Shown here piece by piece: positions 63,184 through 64,000 of a DNA stretch of 64,000 nucleotides. The notes beneath the pieces were generated by a model, which searched no databases, was not told the origin of the DNA, and was given only the letters and a program-made list of their open reading frames with translations. Source of the stretch: Dyadobacter fanqingshengii (GTDB lineage Bacteria; Bacteroidota; Bacteroidia; Cytophagales; Spirosomataceae). The first letter of the stretch is position 1, and each line of letters starts with the position of its first letter. Location: assembly GCF_023822005.2 (NCBI RefSeq), contig NZ_CP098806.1, positions 3,286,001-3,350,000 on the forward strand, given 5' to 3'. The position numbers were made by a program, and so were the translations under genes.

Positions 63184-63611
63184 CAGGCGATCTTGTCTAC
63201 ACGCGTCTGGTGACGGCCTCCCTCAAATTCTGTGGCCAGAAATGCCCCTACGCTTGCCAGTGCCGTTTCGAGTTCGATAAATCGAACGGGTAAGCAAATT
63301 ACATTGGCATCATTATGCTGGCGTGCCAAGGCTGCCAATGGCAGGTCCCAAACCAATGCTGCACGGATTCCCTGATGCTTGTTGGCCGTAATGCAAACGC
63401 CCTGACCGCTGCCGCAAAGCAGCACGCCTTTTTCATACTCACCGCTTTCGACACCGCTCGCAACGGGATGTGCAAAATCTGCATAATCAGCAGAATCAGC
63501 ACTATATGTGCCGAAATCCTTCACTTCAAAACCATTCGTCGTCAACCAGTTAATGACCGGCTCCTTGTATGGAAAACCCGCGTGATCCGAACCGATAGCA
63601 ATTTTTCTCAT
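63180..63611 (-). CDS. rpiB: Ribose 5-phosphate isomerase B
   Basis: 143 residues from ATG 63611: MRKIAIGSDHAGF (phosphate and ring-opening motif), GVLLCGSGQGVCITANKHQGIRAAL with the catalytic Cys in CGSG. Interconverts ribose 5-phosphate and ribulose 5-phosphate. An in-frame ATG at 63647 adds a spurious lead. Confidence 0.95.
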   Translation of the reverse strand: MRKIAIGSDHAGFPYKEPVINWLTTNGFEVKDFGTYSADSADYADFAHPVASGVESGEYEKGVLLCGSGQGVCITANKHQGIRAALVWDLPLAALARQHNDANVICLPVRFIELETALASVGAFLATEFEGGRHQTRVDKIAC

Positions 63612-63741
63612 TACTTTTTTGTTAATTGTAACCATCCGCTTTATCACCAGCGGCGGTTAAAGTTAATATTTTATATTTTTAACGAAGCAGGCAACAAAGT
63701 TACGATTATCTACTTCAACAACTAAATTGAATATCCCGAAT

Positions 63742-64000
63742 ATGAGTGAAGAAGCAAAACCAACCAATGCTCAATTAATAGATGTTTCCCTCATGAACCC
63801 CGCGGTTCCCGAAGATGAAAAGCGGATCAAAGAGGCGTTTGAAGATAAAAACTGGAATGAAATAAAAAGCGCGGATTCCTGGGTTGTATTTAAAGTGATG
63901 GCTGAATTCGTCGAAGGTTTTGACAAACTCGCGAAAATCGGGCCGTGTGTTTCCATCTTCGGTTCGGCGCGGACGCTTTCCGACAATCCGCATTATAAAA
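63742..64000 (+). CDS. LOG family (TIGR00730) protein, 3' end outside window
   Basis: First 86 codons of a gene that runs off the window. After an acidic lead (MSEEAKPTNAQLIDVSLMN) comes VVFKVMAEFVEGFDKLAKIGP and then CVSIFGSARTLSDNPHY, which is the opening of the TIGR00730/LOG Rossmann fold (cytokinin riboside 5'-monophosphate phosphoribohydrolase-like, once called lysine decarboxylase-like). The catalytic PGGxGT motif would lie beyond position 64000. Divergent from rpiB with 130 bp between. Confidence 0.8.
   Translation, partial: MSEEAKPTNAQLIDVSLMNPAVPEDEKRIKEAFEDKNWNEIKSADSWVVFKVMAEFVEGFDKLAKIGPCVSIFGSARTLSDNPHYK

Overview
The window looks like chromosomal DNA from a Bacteroidota member of the order Cytophagales, most like Dyadobacter or a close relative. 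This is inferred from gene content and signals, not from a database match. It carries GSCFA, YbbR, YtxH, DUF1573, DUF2911, DUF3820, DUF6934 and HTH_34 family proteins, an extended NusB and MacB-type permeases of about 800 residues. Several promoters fit the Bacteroidota consensus (TTTG or TTG, about 20 bp, then TAnnTTTG), and Shine-Dalgarno sequences are mostly absent. Base composition is fairly even, with no rRNA, tRNA, CRISPR array, IS element or prophage seen. Most of the window reads as ordinary core chromosome with small accessory insertions.

Layout. 1-8.6 kb (minus): phospho-sugar mutase (cut by the window edge), GH63-like glucosidase, a long D-Ala-D-Ala-ligase-like ATP-grasp protein, Nfu and Mrp Fe-S carriers, GSCFA protein. 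8.7-11.9 kb (plus): a DUF6934 gene, a 47-residue ORF and a GH16 glucanase chained by ATGA overlaps, then dnaX. 11.9-15.6 kb (minus): nusB, ytxH-like, DUF1573 lipoprotein, yajC, ybbR-like, coaE. 15.9-22.8 kb: ABC exporter, then a XRE-S24 (LexA-like) repressor divergent from dinB and a short second dnaE. 22.9-30 kb: lipoprotein, M16 protease, DUF3820, pncB, small XRE regulator, glyS. 30.4-41 kb: two orphan MacB-type permeases, a DUF433/DUF5615 toxin-antitoxin pair, an MFS exporter, a membrane-anchored winged-helix regulator, and an ABC ATPase with a TolC protein. 41-47 kb: two tandem beta-barrel proteins, SGNH esterase, FGGY kinase, recG. 47-52 kb: DUF2911 protein, an operon of DUF1361, dgkA, a fused membrane protein and an HTH_34 regulator, then a gluconolactonase-like protein and a redoxin. 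52-64 kb: rplU-rpmA, NifU-type scaffold, an unrecognised protein, a ferredoxin reductase, LacI regulator, M1 aminopeptidase, LolC/E-like permease, rbfA, a GT-C-like membrane protein, rpiB and the start of a LOG-family gene.

The strongest candidate for a distinct regulated system is the cassette at 17.6-22.8 kb. A self-cleaving-type repressor faces a Y-family polymerase followed by an alternative replicative-type polymerase. Between them lie four evenly spaced dyads of the form TGGA-N5-TCCA, interleaved with both predicted promoters. It reads as a damage-inducible mutagenesis module under its own operator array. Secondary candidates are the coupled DUF6934/47-residue pair, the winged-helix regulator with topology opposite to ToxR, and the palindrome in front of the HTH_34-containing operon.
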